64,000 bases of DNA from Polluticaenibacter yanchengensis (lineage in GTDB: Bacteria > Bacteroidota > Bacteroidia > Chitinophagales > Chitinophagaceae). This document shows positions 32,990-41,862 of this stretch, one piece after another. The position numbers and the translations under genes were made by a program. The stretch spans positions 62,001 through 126,000 of the forward strand of contig JAQGEF010000005.1 of NCBI GenBank assembly GCA_027854065.1, in the 5' to 3' direction. The notes beneath the pieces are model-generated. The model was not told the DNA's origin and made no database searches. It saw nothing but the letters and a program-made list of their open reading frames with translations. Numbering within the stretch: position 1 is the stretch's first letter; each line of letters starts with the position of its first letter.

Positions 32990-33976
32990 TTATTTAAAAT
33001 ATAATCTTATTCCAAATTTCCTCAGATGTGTAATAACGAATTGTAGTTCTTTGTTATTGTTTTTTATAAATGCAATATAATCATCGAGGTCTATAATATT
33101 ATTGCCAGAGTTTTCTAATATATTCTTTTTATCCTTATCTGGAACATTGTATAGTAATAATACGTCGTTTTTGTCTTTTATTTTTTCCTTATCGATAGTT
33201 ACAATGATCCCGTTTATTGAAACCGTACCTGCAGCGATTCTTTCCGTATCATATTTTTTATAAATTGAATAATCATAAATACTGTTAAAGATATCTTCTG
33301 TTTTCTCTTGAAATTCTTCTGTGCTGAGTACTGTATCTTCTATTTTTCTTAATACTCTTGCGGGAGCGCCTCCCATAATGTTATATTCCCGTACGTCTTT
33401 ACTAATAACAGTGTTTGCGGCTATTACACAATTATTTTCCAAAGTAACATTTGGGGTGATAAAAGAGCGCCAGCCAACATATACATCATCCTTAATGATA
33501 ATTGGACCAAGCGCCCTCGGCCCTCTTTTTAAATAACTGGTCCAGTAACCATGAGTAAATAATTGGGACTCGCCGCCTATGCCTGTTTGTTTACCAATAA
33601 AAATACCTTCTCCTGTTTCCAGCCAGCAATTTGGAAAAATTCTTGAATGATCTCCGATTTCAAACCTGGAGTTAGGCGTGTCGTCTCCGCTAATTACAGT
33701 TGGCCCGCTAATCTGTACATAACTGTTAATGGTTACATAATTGGTTTTAAGAAAAACCAATGGCTTAATGGTGGAGTTATTGCCAATGGCAAAAGATTTA
33801 CTTTTGATAAGGCATAAGGGCCCAATGTTAACATTGGATCCGATGGTTACATCCTTGCTGATTATTAATGTGCCGATTTTTACTTTAGAGTTTTTTCCAA
33901 TTTTATATCCTCTTAATCGATACAGTGGTACTGATAGAAAGGATGGGAGGAGTGCGTTTAAAATAGATATGATCAT
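32990..33976 (-). CDS. Left-handed beta-helix acyltransferase with extra C-terminal domain
   Basis: A 328-residue hexapeptide-repeat transferase. Residues about 25-205 form the beta-helix, with many [LIV]-G-xx-[ST] turns (IGTLIISKDVTIGSNVNIGP, FIGKQTGIGGES, VYVGWRSFITPNVTLENN, PARVLRKI), the fold of sugar and serine O-acetyltransferases. After this come about 90 residues (240-328) that are not hexapeptide repeats but look like a separate alpha/beta domain. It starts exactly at the base after the amidotransferase stop, and its stop is 17 nt before the deacetylase ATG, so the three are translationally linked. It likely O- or N-acetylates a surface sugar. Confidence 0.85.
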   Translation of the reverse strand: MIISILNALLPSFLSVPLYRLRGYKIGKNSKVKIGTLIISKDVTIGSNVNIGPLCLIKSKSFAIGNNSTIKPLVFLKTNYVTINSYVQISGPTVISGDDTPNSRFEIGDHSRIFPNCWLETGEGIFIGKQTGIGGESQLFTHGYWTSYLKRGPRALGPIIIKDDVYVGWRSFITPNVTLENNCVIAANTVISKDVREYNIMGGAPARVLRKIEDTVLSTEEFQEKTEDIFNSIYDYSIYKKYDTERIAAGTVSINGIIVTIDKEKIKDKNDVLLLYNVPDKDKKNILENSGNNIIDLDDYIAFIKNNNKELQFVITHLRKFGIRLYFK

Positions 33977-35107
33977 TTAATTCTGTAATAAATTTTTCGC
34001 CCTTAATTTATTGATGGTTTTTCTTAATTTGAGTTCGAACCGATGGGTATTTGGATAATCAAAAATGGATTTAACAGGATTGTTGAAAATTTGTTGCCAG
34101 GTTTCTTCATCTATGTTTAATTTCTTTCTCACATACTGCATCGTGTCTTCCTGTTCCTGTTCTGTAATCTGTGGTTTTTGTAAAATAGACAATGCTGCTT
34201 CACGGGTTAGATCATTTTGCAATATGGCGCATGATAAATGTGCTTTACGTTTATCAATGTTGAACTTCTGAGGCAGATATATTGTTTGCACAAATTTAGT
34301 ATAGATAGATTCGTGGTGTTTACCCTCATAAGGTCGGTAGTCTAATTCGTCCATCATAATCTTAAGTGCTTCCGCTTTATTAAATGGCAGGTAGTTGAGA
34401 ATGCCTACCATTTTAATTTTGTTAACCAGGTTTAATTTAAATAAATCAGTAAGACTCATGTGTGGCATTTTGCTGATATCTTTTTTCCCAAACTTTCTTT
34501 GCACCCCAGATAAGTATTTCCAATCGAAATAACCCCGGCTCCAGCTGGGAGGCAGTATGCCTTCTGTTCTGAAGTTCATACCACTTACAATATATTTTAT
34601 TTTGTACCTGTTGGCAATCTTGTATAATGCCGACCAGACAATATGATCAGTAGGAATTTCTACGTCTGGTGTGCCGGCTTTTAAAAATGATACCTGGATA
34701 TCTCTGAATGTTGGCCAGTCAAGCACTTCGGTATATAAGTCTATATTGAGTTTTTCAAGAGTATTCTGAATATTTTTAACTGCCAGCTCGGAGTTCCAGC
34801 CATTATCTACATGTACAGCAAGTGGGTTTAACCCCATTTTTTTTACAATATAGGCGACATAAGTACTGTCAACACCGCCACTGACGCCTATGATGCAATC
34901 ATAGGTATTATTGCTCTTTTTTGATTTTATTTCAGTAATGATTTTATCTAATTGCCCGCTAGCTCTCTCTGGTTCAGGTACCCTGATCTTGATCTTGGTT
35001 AAATAATCATGATAGTAATTACATACACCGTTTTCATCGAACCTGATATCAGGATCTGCAATATTATCCATCACCGTTTTAGTACATATACGATAATCAT
35101 TCTCCAT
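33977..35107 (-). CDS. N-acetyl-sugar amidotransferase (WbpG/PseA-like PP-loop enzyme)
   Basis: A 376-residue ATP pyrophosphatase-type enzyme. IIGVSGGVDSTYVAY (about 73-87) is the PP-loop SGGxDS, and the body matches the WbpG/PseA/LegJ family that converts an N-acetyl group to an acetamidino group on a glycan sugar, using ammonia from a HisH/HisF-like partner. I choose ATG 35107, because family proteins begin just before an ICxxCVMD motif; a TTG at 35191 is an alternative. Unusually, the zinc-type motif reads RICTKTVMD and GVCNYYHDY, so the second Cys of each CxxC pair is replaced (Thr, Tyr). No HisH/HisF partner is nearby. It leads the operon. Confidence 0.83.
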   Translation of the reverse strand: MENDYRICTKTVMDNIADPDIRFDENGVCNYYHDYLTKIKIRVPEPERASGQLDKIITEIKSKKSNNTYDCIIGVSGGVDSTYVAYIVKKMGLNPLAVHVDNGWNSELAVKNIQNTLEKLNIDLYTEVLDWPTFRDIQVSFLKAGTPDVEIPTDHIVWSALYKIANRYKIKYIVSGMNFRTEGILPPSWSRGYFDWKYLSGVQRKFGKKDISKMPHMSLTDLFKLNLVNKIKMVGILNYLPFNKAEALKIMMDELDYRPYEGKHHESIYTKFVQTIYLPQKFNIDKRKAHLSCAILQNDLTREAALSILQKPQITEQEQEDTMQYVRKKLNIDEETWQQIFNNPVKSIFDYPNTHRFELKLRKTINKLRAKNLLQN

Positions 35108-35112
35108 ATCGG

Positions 35113-35120
35113 CAAATTTA
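35113..35120 (-). promoter_or_regulatory. -7 element 5 nt before the amidotransferase start
   Basis: TAAATTTG on the minus strand, a perfect TAnnTTTG, with ATG 35107 only 5 nt downstream. No well-spaced TTTG -33 was found. The flanks (ATATAAATTTG) match those before the GT4 gene at 12421. Confidence 0.35.
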
Positions 35121-35231
35121 TATTTTACTGACAACTTATACCGCCATTTTTGTATTTGTCTGCCAATATTTCTAGTTTTTTGGTTTGGCAAGCTTGTTGA
35201 ACAACAAAAAGTACTTAATAAATTACAAGAA

Positions 35232-35828
35232 ATGGCAGAAAAAGATTCAACAATTCAAAACGAGAATAATGACAATATTTCAGAATCGACTGAAATGAAC
35301 ATAAATGCAGACGAAAATATGCCTGTTCAAAATGAAGAATTAGTCAATGAATCTGCAGGTAATGGTGAACAAACAGAAACCGATAAAATTAAAGCTGAGC
35401 TAGAAGAGCAAAAAGATAAATATTTACGTTTATATGCGGATTTTGAAAATTTCAAAAGACGTACAGCCAAAGAGCGCATCGAATATATGCAAACAGCTGG
35501 TAAAGAGGTTATTACGAGCTTGTTAGATATTCTGGATGATGCAGACAGGGCTGAAAAGGGTGTTGACCCGATTATAAACGCTGAAACAGAATCTGCACTA
35601 TCGGGTATTAAATTAGTATTCCAGAAATTACGTCAGAACCTGGAGTCAAAAGGTTTGAAAGCAATGGTAAGTGTTGGAGAATCGTTTGATGTGGATAAGC
35701 ATGAAGCAATTGCTGAAATTCCTGCGCCTGCACCAGACCTGGAAGGAAAAATTATAGATGAAGTAACTAAAGGTTATACATTAAATGATAAAATTATCCG
35801 CTTTGCAAAAGTGGTGGTTGCCAAATAA
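35232..35828 (+). CDS. grpE: Nucleotide exchange factor GrpE
   Basis: A 198-residue co-chaperone that releases ADP from DnaK. The N-terminal 55 residues are a polar, Asn/Glu-rich disordered tail. The rest has the long coiled-coil (ELEEQKDKYLRLYADFENFKRRTAKERIE, 57-85 region) and the C-terminal beta-wing with HEAIAEIPAP and KGYTLNDKIIRFAKVVVAK. It is followed 81 nt later by dnaJ, with a hairpin terminator in between, so the two may be expressed at different levels. dnaK is not adjacent, as often in Bacteroidota. The ATG at 35232 agrees with family length. Confidence 0.93.
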   Translation: MAEKDSTIQNENNDNISESTEMNINADENMPVQNEELVNESAGNGEQTETDKIKAELEEQKDKYLRLYADFENFKRRTAKERIEYMQTAGKEVITSLLDILDDADRAEKGVDPIINAETESALSGIKLVFQKLRQNLESKGLKAMVSVGESFDVDKHEAIAEIPAPAPDLEGKIIDEVTKGYTLNDKIIRFAKVVVAK

Positions 35829-35851
35829 CAATTAAAAAGATTATCTGAAAC

Positions 35852-35889
35852 AAGCATTTTAGCGGGAAACTGTTAAAATGCTTCTTTTG
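35852..35889 (+). terminator. Hairpin terminator/attenuator between grpE and dnaJ
   Basis: AAGCATTTTA (35852-35861) and TAAAATGCTT (35874-35883) form a perfect 10-bp stem followed by CTTTTGG. It lies 23 nt after grpE and before dnaJ, so transcription may be partly stopped between the two genes. Confidence 0.65.
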
Positions 35890-35909
35890 GTTTAATACCA
35901 AATATAACA

Positions 35910-37079
35910 ATGAGTTCTAAAAGAGATTTTTACGAGATACTGGGCGTTTCAAAATCTGCTACAGCGGATGAAATTAAGAAAGCTTACCGTAAGGTAGCTA
36001 TGCAGTTTCATCCGGATAGAAATCCTGGTGATAAAGCTGCAGAAGAGAAGTTTAAAGAAGCCGCAGAAGCCTATGAAGTACTAAGCGATGAGCAAAAACG
36101 TGCTAAATATGACCATTACGGCCATGCCGCATTCGGACCGGGAAGTGGTGCGGGTGCCGGTGGTTTTGGTGGTGGTGGCATGAATATGGATGATATATTC
36201 AGCCAGTTCGGTGATATTTTCGGTGGCGGCGGTTTTGGCGATTTCTTCGGTGGTGGCGGTAGTTCCCGTAGCCGTGGACGTGGTAACCGAGGCAGTGACC
36301 TGCGGGTAAAAATCAAATTGAATTATGAAGAGATTGCTAAAGGAGCTTCAAAAACCATAAAGGTTAAAAAATACATTAAATGTGGTACTTGTGACGGCAA
36401 CGGCGCAAAGGATAAGTCTTCTATTCAAACCTGTACTACCTGTAATGGTAGTGGCCAGGTAAGAAGGGTACAAAATACATTCCTAGGCCAGATGCAGACA
36501 GTGGCTACCTGTAGTACCTGTAATGGAGAGGGAACGATTATCACTAATAAATGTACTACCTGCAAGGGTGAAGGCAGAGTATTTGGCGAAGAAACGGTGA
36601 CCATTAATATTCCGGCCGGTGTTCAGGAAGGCATGGAACTTCGGATGGAGGGTAAAGGGAATGTTGGTGAGCGGGGTGGTATGAATGGTGACTTAAGGAT
36701 TATCATTGAAGAAGAAGCTCACCAGGAGTTACATCGTGACGGACTGAATGTTGCTTACGAGCTTTACATTTCTTTTCCTGATGCAGTATTTGGCACAGAG
36801 GTACAAGTGCCAACCATTGATGGTAAAGCGAAAATTAAAATACCGGCAGGCACGCAGGCAGGTAAGATATTCCGTCTTAAAGGCAAAGGATTTCCATCTG
36901 TACAGAGTTATGGTAAAGGAGATCAGTTGATTCATGTAAATATATGGACGCCTCAAAAAGTGTCTGAGCAGGAAAAGACAATACTGGAAGGCTTGAAAAA
37001 TAGTGAGAACTTCCAGCCGAAACCTGAAAAGAATGCCAAAACATTTTTCCAGAAGATTAGGGAAATGTTCGAACAATAA
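35910..37079 (+). CDS. dnaJ: Chaperone protein DnaJ
   Basis: A 389-residue type I Hsp40. The J domain (5-70) has the HPD motif at residues 34-36, needed to trigger DnaK ATPase. A Gly/Phe-rich segment (77-132) is unusually rich in glycine ([17 protein letters not shown]). The zinc domain has four CxxCxGxG repeats (about 158-222: [32 protein letters not shown]). Two C-terminal peptide-binding domains follow. It ends in a strong terminator. This is the complete, canonical DnaJ; together with grpE it forms the heat-shock co-chaperone locus. Confidence 0.96.
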   Translation: MSSKRDFYEILGVSKSATADEIKKAYRKVAMQFHPDRNPGDKAAEEKFKEAAEAYEVLSDEQKRAKYDHYGHAAFGPGSGAGAGGFGGGGMNMDDIFSQFGDIFGGGGFGDFFGGGGSSRSRGRGNRGSDLRVKIKLNYEEIAKGASKTIKVKKYIKCGTCDGNGAKDKSSIQTCTTCNGSGQVRRVQNTFLGQMQTVATCSTCNGEGTIITNKCTTCKGEGRVFGEETVTINIPAGVQEGMELRMEGKGNVGERGGMNGDLRIIIEEEAHQELHRDGLNVAYELYISFPDAVFGTEVQVPTIDGKAKIKIPAGTQAGKIFRLKGKGFPSVQSYGKGDQLIHVNIWTPQKVSEQEKTILEGLKNSENFQPKPEKNAKTFFQKIREMFEQ

Positions 37080-37083
37080 TTTA

Positions 37084-37126
37084 AAAAGCGGCTGTACAAA
37101 ATGATTGGACAGCCGCTTTTGTATTT
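37084..37126 (+). terminator. Rho-independent terminator after dnaJ
   Basis: AAAAGCGGCTGT (37084-37095) and ACAGCCGCTTTT (37109-37120) form a perfect 12-bp GC-rich stem followed by GTATTTTT. It could also act for the convergent MutS-like gene. Confidence 0.9.
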
Positions 37127-37178
37127 TTGGAATTTTGTTGGCATAGCATCCTTCTTTAACTGGTGTAAATGCTATCAT

Positions 37179-38495
37179 TTATAAATTTGAAATCAGATCA
37201 ATCACACCTTCACGCTTTAGGATAAGATAGCCTAACCGGTCGTTACTCACTCCTTCCCGCAACTGGTAGTTAAATATAAGTTTGTCTTCAGTTACCTGTG
37301 TTTCGAAATAACGGAAAGCAATATTGTCATTGTCTTTAAATTCATCACTGATTTCATATAGGTGTGTGGAAACAATAAACAGGGAGTTTTTTATTTTTAG
37401 TAAGCCTTTAATCACTTCTGTAGAACAGCGCATGGCATCCTGAACATTGGTACCTTTGAATAATTCGTCTATCAGAACCAGCCATTTTTCACCATTATTG
37501 ACTTTTACAATTGTTTTCTTTATCCTTTGCACTTCATTGTAGAAATAACTTTCACCTTTTACAATATTATCAGCTACCTGGATATTACTCAGTACTCCGT
37601 TAAATACAGATAAATGAAAACTTTTGGCCGGGACGCTCATACCCAAATGTGCCAAATAGACTGCAATACCAATCGATTTTATAAAGGTACTTTTACCCGC
37701 CATATTAGCGCCTGTCAGAAAAATAAAGTTAGAATCTTTATTCATCGACACATTATAAGGTATTGGTTTTGGCAATAACAAGTGGTATAAGCCTTCACCT
37801 TCTATAAACGGTACCTGTGAGTCTGCAAAATCCGGGAAATTGAACTGGTGAGTAATGCTGGCAGTAGCCAATGAATAATATGCGTCTAATTTACCATAGT
37901 GTTCAATAAGCTCAAATATGGATGTTTTAAATTCGAATAAAAGGTAATTGCCAAAGTCCAGGGTGGTAGCAATGCTTCGCTTTTTATTATGATAGCTGAT
38001 CATGGATTTCACTATCTTTTTCTGAAGAATCACGTCTACCTGCATGATCGTAGATTTCAGCGTATTGGATAGTGAAGTATTACTTCCCAATAGCTCTACA
38101 AACTGTTGCATCCCTTTCAGCAAATCTATTGCATGGGTTACAGAATAGTTAACCAGTGAGTAATCGCCTCTTTTTAAAAATTTATATAAGGCGGCACCTA
38201 CTATACCCGGGTTATATGGTATGGCATCTATTACTGAATTGTAAAAACGCTCCATAACCATACTGGTACCATTTGTTATTATTCTAGGCCATTTGTCATG
38301 GACCTGGATAATTTGCTGAATGGTAAGTTGTGCATCATTTATTTTTTGAATATCATTATGGGGATTGTTCAATAGAAATTTTAACCAGCGCTTCCCGTCA
38401 TTGGTGATAGTAAAGTCTAATAAACTGTATATCGAAGAATCATCATTGTAACTGAAAATAGATAAATCCTTTAAAGTAGTCTGGTCGATATTCAT
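37179..38495 (-). CDS. MutS-family ATPase lacking the mismatch-recognition domain
   Basis: A 438-residue protein with only the core/clamp and ATPase domains of MutS. The N-terminal 220 residues are helical lever/clamp-like. The ATPase contains Walker A GANMAGKST (about 257-265), a SYFYNEVQRIK Q-loop/signature region, Walker B LVLIDELFKGTN and the switch STHLYEI. The N-terminal mismatch-binding domain of MutS1 (Phe-x-Glu) is absent, and there is no Smr domain as in MutS2. Bacteroidota carry several such short MutS homologues of unknown role, perhaps in recombination. The adjacent 142-residue membrane protein is also on this strand. Confidence 0.85.
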   Translation of the reverse strand: MNIDQTTLKDLSIFSYNDDSSIYSLLDFTITNDGKRWLKFLLNNPHNDIQKINDAQLTIQQIIQVHDKWPRIITNGTSMVMERFYNSVIDAIPYNPGIVGAALYKFLKRGDYSLVNYSVTHAIDLLKGMQQFVELLGSNTSLSNTLKSTIMQVDVILQKKIVKSMISYHNKKRSIATTLDFGNYLLFEFKTSIFELIEHYGKLDAYYSLATASITHQFNFPDFADSQVPFIEGEGLYHLLLPKPIPYNVSMNKDSNFIFLTGANMAGKSTFIKSIGIAVYLAHLGMSVPAKSFHLSVFNGVLSNIQVADNIVKGESYFYNEVQRIKKTIVKVNNGEKWLVLIDELFKGTNVQDAMRCSTEVIKGLLKIKNSLFIVSTHLYEISDEFKDNDNIAFRYFETQVTEDKLIFNYQLREGVSNDRLGYLILKREGVIDLISNL

Positions 38496-38549
38496 AGGTA
38501 AATTAATAAGTAGGTATTAGATGCAAATTCTAATAGAATCCACAAAGAA

Positions 38550-38978
38550 TTATTGTTTTTTAGGTTCTTTATAAACCTGCCGGACCACGCGTACAAAGAA
38601 ATAATGTGCCATCACTATTAAGATAGTCAGTCCATACAATTTTATATTATTGTACCAGTAAAGTAATTCATCAAATTGGGCATCTGTCAAATGTGGTGCA
38701 GCTAATTTTAATATTAAGTTAAAAACCGGTAACATGATAAATGCAACAAACATAAGCTGACAGTGTTTTCTGGCATCAGCATGCTTTGTTATTTTATCCC
38801 TGTTTATAAAGTAGTAAATAATCTCCCCTGTAAGTACCACCAACCAGAAAATAGGAAATAGCCACATTGAATTAAACCCTTTACCTGCTGCATTGTAATA
38901 TTTAATGGTGGAGTTCAGTGTCAATAATTCCATTACCCAGGCAATGGCTATAAATAATAAGTATTTGGGCACCTGCAT
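38550..38978 (-). CDS. Hypothetical four-TM membrane protein
   Basis: A 142-residue protein with four hydrophobic segments (about 5-22, 36-56, 74-95 and 110-132) joined by short polar loops, and a basic C-terminus (YKEPKKQ). No cofactor or catalytic motif was recognised. It resembles small YhhN- or DoxX-size integral proteins, but no family can be claimed. It lies 54 nt upstream of the MutS-like gene on the same strand and is divergent from the polygalacturonase, so co-transcription with the MutS-like gene is possible. Confidence 0.65.
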   Translation of the reverse strand: MQVPKYLLFIAIAWVMELLTLNSTIKYYNAAGKGFNSMWLFPIFWLVVLTGEIIYYFINRDKITKHADARKHCQLMFVAFIMLPVFNLILKLAAPHLTDAQFDELLYWYNNIKLYGLTILIVMAHYFFVRVVRQVYKEPKKQ

Positions 38979-39133
38979 AAAGCAAAATAAACGATTTCAA
39001 TCGTGAATTTCTGAAAATTACAAAAATTATAATTATCGGTAACGATTACGTAATTATTTATTCCCTTTACAGTTACCTGCTTAAACCTCTTCAGGCATTT
39101 AGAGTTTAATATTGTACAAAATAGACAGACCAT

Positions 39134-40792
39134 ATGAAAAAAATAATAACCTGGTTAGGTTGTTTGTTGTTGATCTTAAATGCAAAGTCCCAAACAAATT
39201 TCCAGGAAATAGAAGCATACCGTGCTAAAGCACCATTTGAAATGCCTAAAGTAGTAGTACCGGTTTTTAAAAATGCGGATTACAATATTGCCGATTTCGG
39301 GGGTAAAAATGACGGGATCACTTTAAACACAGAAGCCATAAATAAAGCCATTTTAATCTGTAGTAATAGCGGCGGCGGCAGAGTAATAATACCCAAAGGC
39401 ACGTGGCTTACAGGTCCTATTACACTACAGAGCAATGTGAACCTGCACCTGGAAAAAGGTGCGTTAATACAATTTACGAAAGATCATACGCAATATCCTT
39501 TTATAAGACAAAGCAGCAAAAGTAACACCTATGTAGTAGCATCACCAATCCATGGTTATGATCTGAAAAATGTAGCCTTAACCGGCCAAGGTATTTTTGA
39601 CGGGGCAGGTGAAAGCTGGCGACCGGTTAAAAAGAGCAAGCAAACAGACGCACAATGGAAAGCATTGTTAGCATCCGGAGGCGTATTAAGTAAAGATCAG
39701 AAAATCTGGTGGCCTTCACAGGAAGCAATGGATGGAGATGATTACTTAAAAACCTTAAAAGCAAAAGGAGAGAAGCCAGATGATAAAAACCAGGTTCCTG
39801 CCAGGACCTTTTTACGTCCATATATGTTCTATCTGTCCAACTGCGAAAATATACTGGTAGAAGATGTCACTATCAGTAATGCGCCTAAATTTGTTTTTTA
39901 TCCTAACCGGTGCAATAATTTAACCATTAGCGGAGCCAAAATAATCAATGACTGGTGGGCACAGAATGGTGATGGCATAGATATCAGTCAATGCAAAAAT
40001 GTAGTCATCTATAATAGTTTTGTGAGTTGCGGGGATGATGCTATCTGTATGAAATCCAGCAGCAATAATGGTGATGCCGTTAATACATTTAACCTGGAAA
40101 ATGTTTTGATAGCCAAAAACAGGGTAGAACATGGCCACGGTGGTTTTGTAATTGGCAGCAATACAGATGGCGGTATGCGAAATATTTATGTTACCGATTG
40201 TGAATTTGATGGCACAGATGTAGGGATTCGTATAAAAAGCAATGCCGGCAGAGGCGGAGATATTCAGAAGATTTACATCGATAATATAAAAATGAAAAAT
40301 ATTGTAGAAGAAGCCATTTCGTTTGATACCTATTATGCGGACGTACCCGCAGGTAAAACACGGGCGGACGATGCTACCACCAAACGCAATAATCTTATTC
40401 CGGAATTTCATGATTTCCATATTTCCAACGTTACTGTGGAAAACGCAGGTTTCGCATTTTTTATGCGCGGTTTAGAAACTCAGAAGATATATGATATCCA
40501 TTTGAACAATGTGCACATTAATGCAAAAAATGGCGGAGAGATAAGCGATGCCGAAAAAATATTCTTTACCAATAGCAGTATTAAAATAACGAACGCGCTG
40601 CCGGTATTAAATATAAAAAATGCATCTAATATTGATTTTGCCAATTTTGAATTTGGTAGTAAAAATAGCCAGTACCTGAAACTTGGCGATAATGTATCCG
40701 CTATCACTATTAAAACAGGAAATGCCGACGCCGTAAAAAATGTTGAATACAACGGTAATGCCACCAAATCTGCTATTACTGTATTGCCTTAA
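39134..40792 (+). CDS. Glycoside hydrolase family 28 (polygalacturonase-like), exported
   Basis: A 552-residue protein with a signal peptide (1-20, LNAKSQ) and a right-handed parallel beta-helix. The GH28 catalytic residues are in place: NGDGID (about 277-282), CGDDAIC (about 299-305), GHGGFVIGS (about 335-343) with the conserved His, and RIKSNAGRGG (about 366-375) binding the substrate carboxylate. The N-terminal NIADFGGKNDGITLNTEAINKAI is the standard pectate-lyase-like entry. It likely hydrolyses polygalacturonan or rhamnogalacturonan. It is not flanked by SusC/SusD genes, so it is not in a classical PUL here. Confidence 0.92.
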   Translation: MKKIITWLGCLLLILNAKSQTNFQEIEAYRAKAPFEMPKVVVPVFKNADYNIADFGGKNDGITLNTEAINKAILICSNSGGGRVIIPKGTWLTGPITLQSNVNLHLEKGALIQFTKDHTQYPFIRQSSKSNTYVVASPIHGYDLKNVALTGQGIFDGAGESWRPVKKSKQTDAQWKALLASGGVLSKDQKIWWPSQEAMDGDDYLKTLKAKGEKPDDKNQVPARTFLRPYMFYLSNCENILVEDVTISNAPKFVFYPNRCNNLTISGAKIINDWWAQNGDGIDISQCKNVVIYNSFVSCGDDAICMKSSSNNGDAVNTFNLENVLIAKNRVEHGHGGFVIGSNTDGGMRNIYVTDCEFDGTDVGIRIKSNAGRGGDIQKIYIDNIKMKNIVEEAISFDTYYADVPAGKTRADDATTKRNNLIPEFHDFHISNVTVENAGFAFFMRGLETQKIYDIHLNNVHINAKNGGEISDAEKIFFTNSSIKITNALPVLNIKNASNIDFANFEFGSKNSQYLKLGDNVSAITIKTGNADAVKNVEYNGNATKSAITVLP

Positions 40793-40814
40793 AATTATAA
40801 TTACCGGTTATAAC

Positions 40815-40848
40815 AAAAAGCTGCTGAACAATTTCCGGCAGCTTTTTT
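40815..40848 (+). terminator. Rho-independent terminator after the GH28 gene
   Basis: AAAAAGCTGC at about 40815-40824 and GGCAGCTTTTTT at about 40837-40848 form a stem with a T run. Confidence 0.8.
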
Positions 40849-40913
40849 GATTTTTAATTTATCAGTTGGGGATAAGTTTATGTCGTAAATGCATATTTTA
40901 GATGTATAAGCTA

Positions 40914-40921
40914 TAATTTTG
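40914..40921 (+). promoter_or_regulatory. -7 element of the purine nucleoside phosphorylase gene
   Basis: TAATTTTG, an exact TAnnTTTG, ends 18 nt before the ATG at 40940. The preceding TAnnTTTG-matching context (GCTATAATTTTG) also occurs at 13820-13831. A TTTG -33 is not visible. Confidence 0.45.
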
Positions 40922-40939
40922 TGCAAATTTGTAAAAATC

Positions 40940-41761
40940 ATGGGTGATATATATTCAAAAATTAAAGAAACGATTAGTTATATCCAGGAGCGCTTTTCTG
41001 TAACACCGGAAGCAGGTATTGTTTTAGGCAGTGGTTTAGGTAATTTTAAAGATGAGATTACGGTAGAGTTGGAAATACCTTATGCAGATATCCCGCATTT
41101 TCCTGTAAGTACAGTTGAAGGTCACAGCGGCACTTTATTGTTTGGGAAACTGGAAGGTAAAACAGTTGTTTGTATGGCTGGCCGTTTCCATTTTTATGAG
41201 GGTTATACCCCGGTTGAAGTCACGTATCCGATCCGTGTTTTAAAGTTTTTGGGTATTAAAACTTTGTTTTTAAGCAATGCCGCCGGTGGTATGAACACTC
41301 AGTTTAAAGTTGGTGATTTAATGATTATCCGCGATCATATCAGCTTTTTTCAGCACAATCCCTTAATTGGTAAAAACGATAATGATCTGGGGCCACGTTT
41401 CCCGGATATGACCGAGCCATATAGCTTCGAACTGATCAAAAAAGCCGAAGCCACTGCTGCCAATCTGGGTTTTAAAGTACACAAAGGTGTTTATTGTGGT
41501 GTTACAGGCCCAACTTTCGAAACGAAAGCGGAATATAAAATGCTCCATGTGCTGGGTGCAGATGCCGTAGGTATGAGCACTGTTCAGGAAGTAATTATAG
41601 CACGCCATATGAATCTGCCGGTTTTTGCCATGAGCGTTATTACGGACCTTGGTATTCGTGAGGAAGATAATGTAATTACCCACCAGGAAGTTTTAGAAGC
41701 TGCACACGCTGCTGAACCTAAGATGACAGCAATATTTAAAGCATTGATTGCAGATCTTTAA
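40940..41761 (+). CDS. Purine-nucleoside phosphorylase
   Basis: A 273-residue PNP (trimeric type) that splits guanosine/inosine with phosphate. The start is ATG 40940 (MGDIYSKIKETI); an in-frame TTG lies at 40919 inside the promoter. Motifs: AGIVLGSGLGNF (phosphate loop), EGHSGTLLFG, AGRFHFYEGY, LFLSNAAGGMN and GVYCGVTGPTFETKAEY. It stands alone between terminators. The encoded residues around VITDLGI, in place of the mammalian Asn-containing loop, are typical of bacterial homologues and may shift base specificity. Its role is nucleoside salvage. Confidence 0.93.
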   Translation: MGDIYSKIKETISYIQERFSVTPEAGIVLGSGLGNFKDEITVELEIPYADIPHFPVSTVEGHSGTLLFGKLEGKTVVCMAGRFHFYEGYTPVEVTYPIRVLKFLGIKTLFLSNAAGGMNTQFKVGDLMIIRDHISFFQHNPLIGKNDNDLGPRFPDMTEPYSFELIKKAEATAANLGFKVHKGVYCGVTGPTFETKAEYKMLHVLGADAVGMSTVQEVIIARHMNLPVFAMSVITDLGIREEDNVITHQEVLEAAHAAEPKMTAIFKALIADL

Positions 41762-41816
41762 ATGATTCAATCCAGGAGGACAATATCTGTAAACTTTGAT
41801 AGTGTCTATTATATAA

Positions 41817-41859
41817 GAAAAACGGTTATCTGAATCATTATTCATTTAACCGTTTTTTA
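41817..41859 (+). terminator. Rho-independent terminator of the PNP gene
   Basis: AAAAACGGTTA (41818-41828) and TAACCGTTTTTT (41847-41858) form a stem of about 11 bp with a T tract that continues into repeat copy E. Confidence 0.85.
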
Positions 41860-41862
41860 TTA

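Noticed and set aside
35191..35231. TTG start at 35191 for the amidotransferase
   Set aside because: The extra 28 residues before the ICxxxVMD motif are basic and featureless; family proteins begin near the motif, and ATG 35107 follows a -7 element.
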